Positions 4,308 to 5,108 of a stretch of 5,108 nucleotides of DNA are shown here, piece by piece. The stretch comes from an uncultured Planctomycetaceae bacterium. GTDB lineage: Bacteria; Planctomycetota; Planctomycetia; Pirellulales; UBA1268. The notes beneath the pieces are model-generated. The model saw only the letters and a list, made by a program, of their open reading frames with translations. It was not told the DNA's origin and did no database searches. The stretch is from positions 1-5,108 of the forward strand of contig CAJAYZ010000656.1 of NCBI GenBank assembly GCA_903949225.1, written 5' to 3'. The translations under genes were made by a program, and so were the position numbers. Numbering within the stretch: the first letter of the stretch is position 1; each line of letters opens with the position of its first letter.

Positions 4308-5108
4308 CTATTCCTCCGGGATCTGCACCGTGCCGAGCGAAAGCCAACCGGGGGCATCGGCATCCTGGGTCGCATTGGCGAACCGCAGCGGCTTGCCCAT
4401 CGGCAGGGGATTGGGGACGCGCACGGCGAGCGTGTACGTGCCGCCTTTCACGCCCTTGACGTCAAGCGTGTCGGTCCACGCCCTGGCTCCGTCGCCAGGC
4501 AGGAGCCCCGTCAGCGTTCCGGAAGATTCCACCGCGTGCACCACCTTGCCGGCAGACAGCAGGCCCCACTCCCCCTTCCAGTCGGAATAGAACGGAGCCA
4601 CTCCCCGGTTGACGATCTCCAGACGGACGGAGACCGTTCCGGCGGCGACCTCGCCGAGGATCACTTTCGGGCAGTGGAAGTCGTATCCCATCCCGCGGAC
4701 GATCGCTTCCGCTCGCCGCACCCGGTCTCCGTCCGGCTGCTTCCCGAACATACCGCTATCGAGCAACCACGACGCGTGGGTCGTCTCCACGCAGGTACGG
4801 ATGTCCTGGATCGCGGGATCGCCGGGCCGCTCATCGAACACCTTTCCCCATGCTTCCGGACGAATCTCGCCGCCGATCGGCTCCGTCTTCCACTTCGCTT
4901 CGGCGTCCGCGCCGGCGGCTGCAAGCGCCGTCATGAAGAACCATTCGTCCCCGCCCTTCCCGGTGTGGAGCGTGGCCCAGGCGAATGAATCGTCGTGGTA
5001 GCCGAACGGGCGGTCGGCGTTCTTCGCCTTCTGGAAGGTGTCGTCACCGGCCGGATAGCGGAGGAGCACGGGGGTGAGCTTGAACGCTGCCTCATAGGCC
5101 TCCATCAC
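4308..5108 (-). CDS. DUF4832 domain protein, C-terminal 266 codons (5' end outside window)
   Basis: The frame is open to the right edge and ends at TAG (4310-4308), so the gene is cut at its 5' end. The GTG at 5108-5106 is simply the first complete codon seen and probably not the start. The visible part contains DUF4832 landmarks: GYHDDSF (36-42 of the fragment), EPIGGEIRPE (76-85), THASWLLDSGMF (110-121) and GMGYDF (139-144). A beta-sandwich-like C-terminal region follows (about 155-266), with VRLEIVNRGVAPFYSDW and the strand GTYTLAVRVPNP. In this family the domain usually follows a glycoside-hydrolase-like barrel in secreted proteins of 450-500 residues from Bacteroidota, Planctomycetota and similar degraders; catalytic activity is not established. 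The acidic and aromatic residues in the first 120 positions suggest the end of the barrel. The SDR gene follows on the same strand. Family call confident, function not. Confidence 0.85.
   Translation of the reverse strand: MMEAYEAAFKLTPVLLRYPAGDDTFQKAKNADRPFGYHDDSFAWATLHTGKGGDEWFFMTALAAAGADAEAKWKTEPIGGEIRPEAWGKVFDERPGDPAIQDIRTCVETTHASWLLDSGMFGKQPDGDRVRRAEAIVRGMGYDFHCPKVILGEVAAGTVSVRLEIVNRGVAPFYSDWKGEWGLLSAGKVVHAVESSGTLTGLLPGDGARAWTDTLDVKGVKGGTYTLAVRVPNPLPMGKPLRFANATQDADAPGWLSLGTVQIPEE

Noticed and set aside
4156..4347. N-terminal extension of the SDR to 316 residues
   Set aside because: It would overlap the DUF4832 gene, has low-complexity sequence and lacks an SD. The ATG at 4155 has a GGAG site and directly precedes the Rossmann motif.

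Overview
The window is GC-rich bacterial DNA with tightly packed genes and a strong G/C bias at third codon positions. The gene content fits a heterotrophic, sugar- and polysaccharide-degrading bacterium: a DUF4832 protein, an uronate-dehydrogenase-like SDR, an HpcH/HpaI aldolase, a 2-hydroxyacid dehydrogenase and a possible DUF6807/PmoA-like C-terminus. Together with the weak or absent Shine-Dalgarno sequences, this suggests Planctomycetota. That assignment is an inference from family content; there is no marker gene in the window.

Layout, left to right. (1) Positions 1-198 (+) are the last 65 codons of a gene that enters from the left. (2) Positions 213-1145 (-) encode a 310-residue double rhodanese. 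A complete YgaP-like unit (rhodanese plus two membrane helices) is joined in frame to a signal-peptide-like segment and a second rhodanese. (3) Positions 1146-1344 are a divergent intergenic region with an excellent RBS for the rhodanese gene, a near-perfect 8-2-8 palindrome and weak promoter-like elements. (4) Positions 1345-2355 and 2352-3176 (+) form a two-gene, ATGA-overlapping operon: a D-2-hydroxyacid dehydrogenase followed by an HpcH/HpaI-family aldolase. (5) Positions 3177-3396, between convergent genes, hold a 135-base element bounded by perfect 19-base inverted repeats with further hairpins inside. (6) Positions 3397-4155 (-) encode a 252-residue SDR resembling uronate dehydrogenase and sugar epimerases. 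(7) Positions 4308-5108 (-) are the C-terminal 266 codons of a DUF4832 protein that continues past the right edge.

How the genes may work together. In the known oxidative uronate route, uronate is oxidised to aldarate and dehydrated to a keto-deoxy-aldarate. An HpcH/HpaI aldolase then cleaves this to pyruvate plus tartronate semialdehyde, whose isomer hydroxypyruvate is a typical substrate of 2-hydroxyacid dehydrogenases. The SDR, aldolase and dehydrogenase could belong to such a route, with the DUF4832 protein acting on carbohydrate outside the cell. The genes lie on two convergent strands and no dehydratase is visible, so this remains a hypothesis. The rhodanese gene looks functionally separate (sulfur or persulfide handling at the membrane).

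The two most unusual items are the composite rhodanese, which would place sulfurtransferase domains on both sides of the membrane, and the structured inverted-repeat element at 3240-3374, which looks like a dispersed non-autonomous repeat or a structured RNA. I saw no CRISPR array, tRNA, rRNA, transposase or prophage gene.
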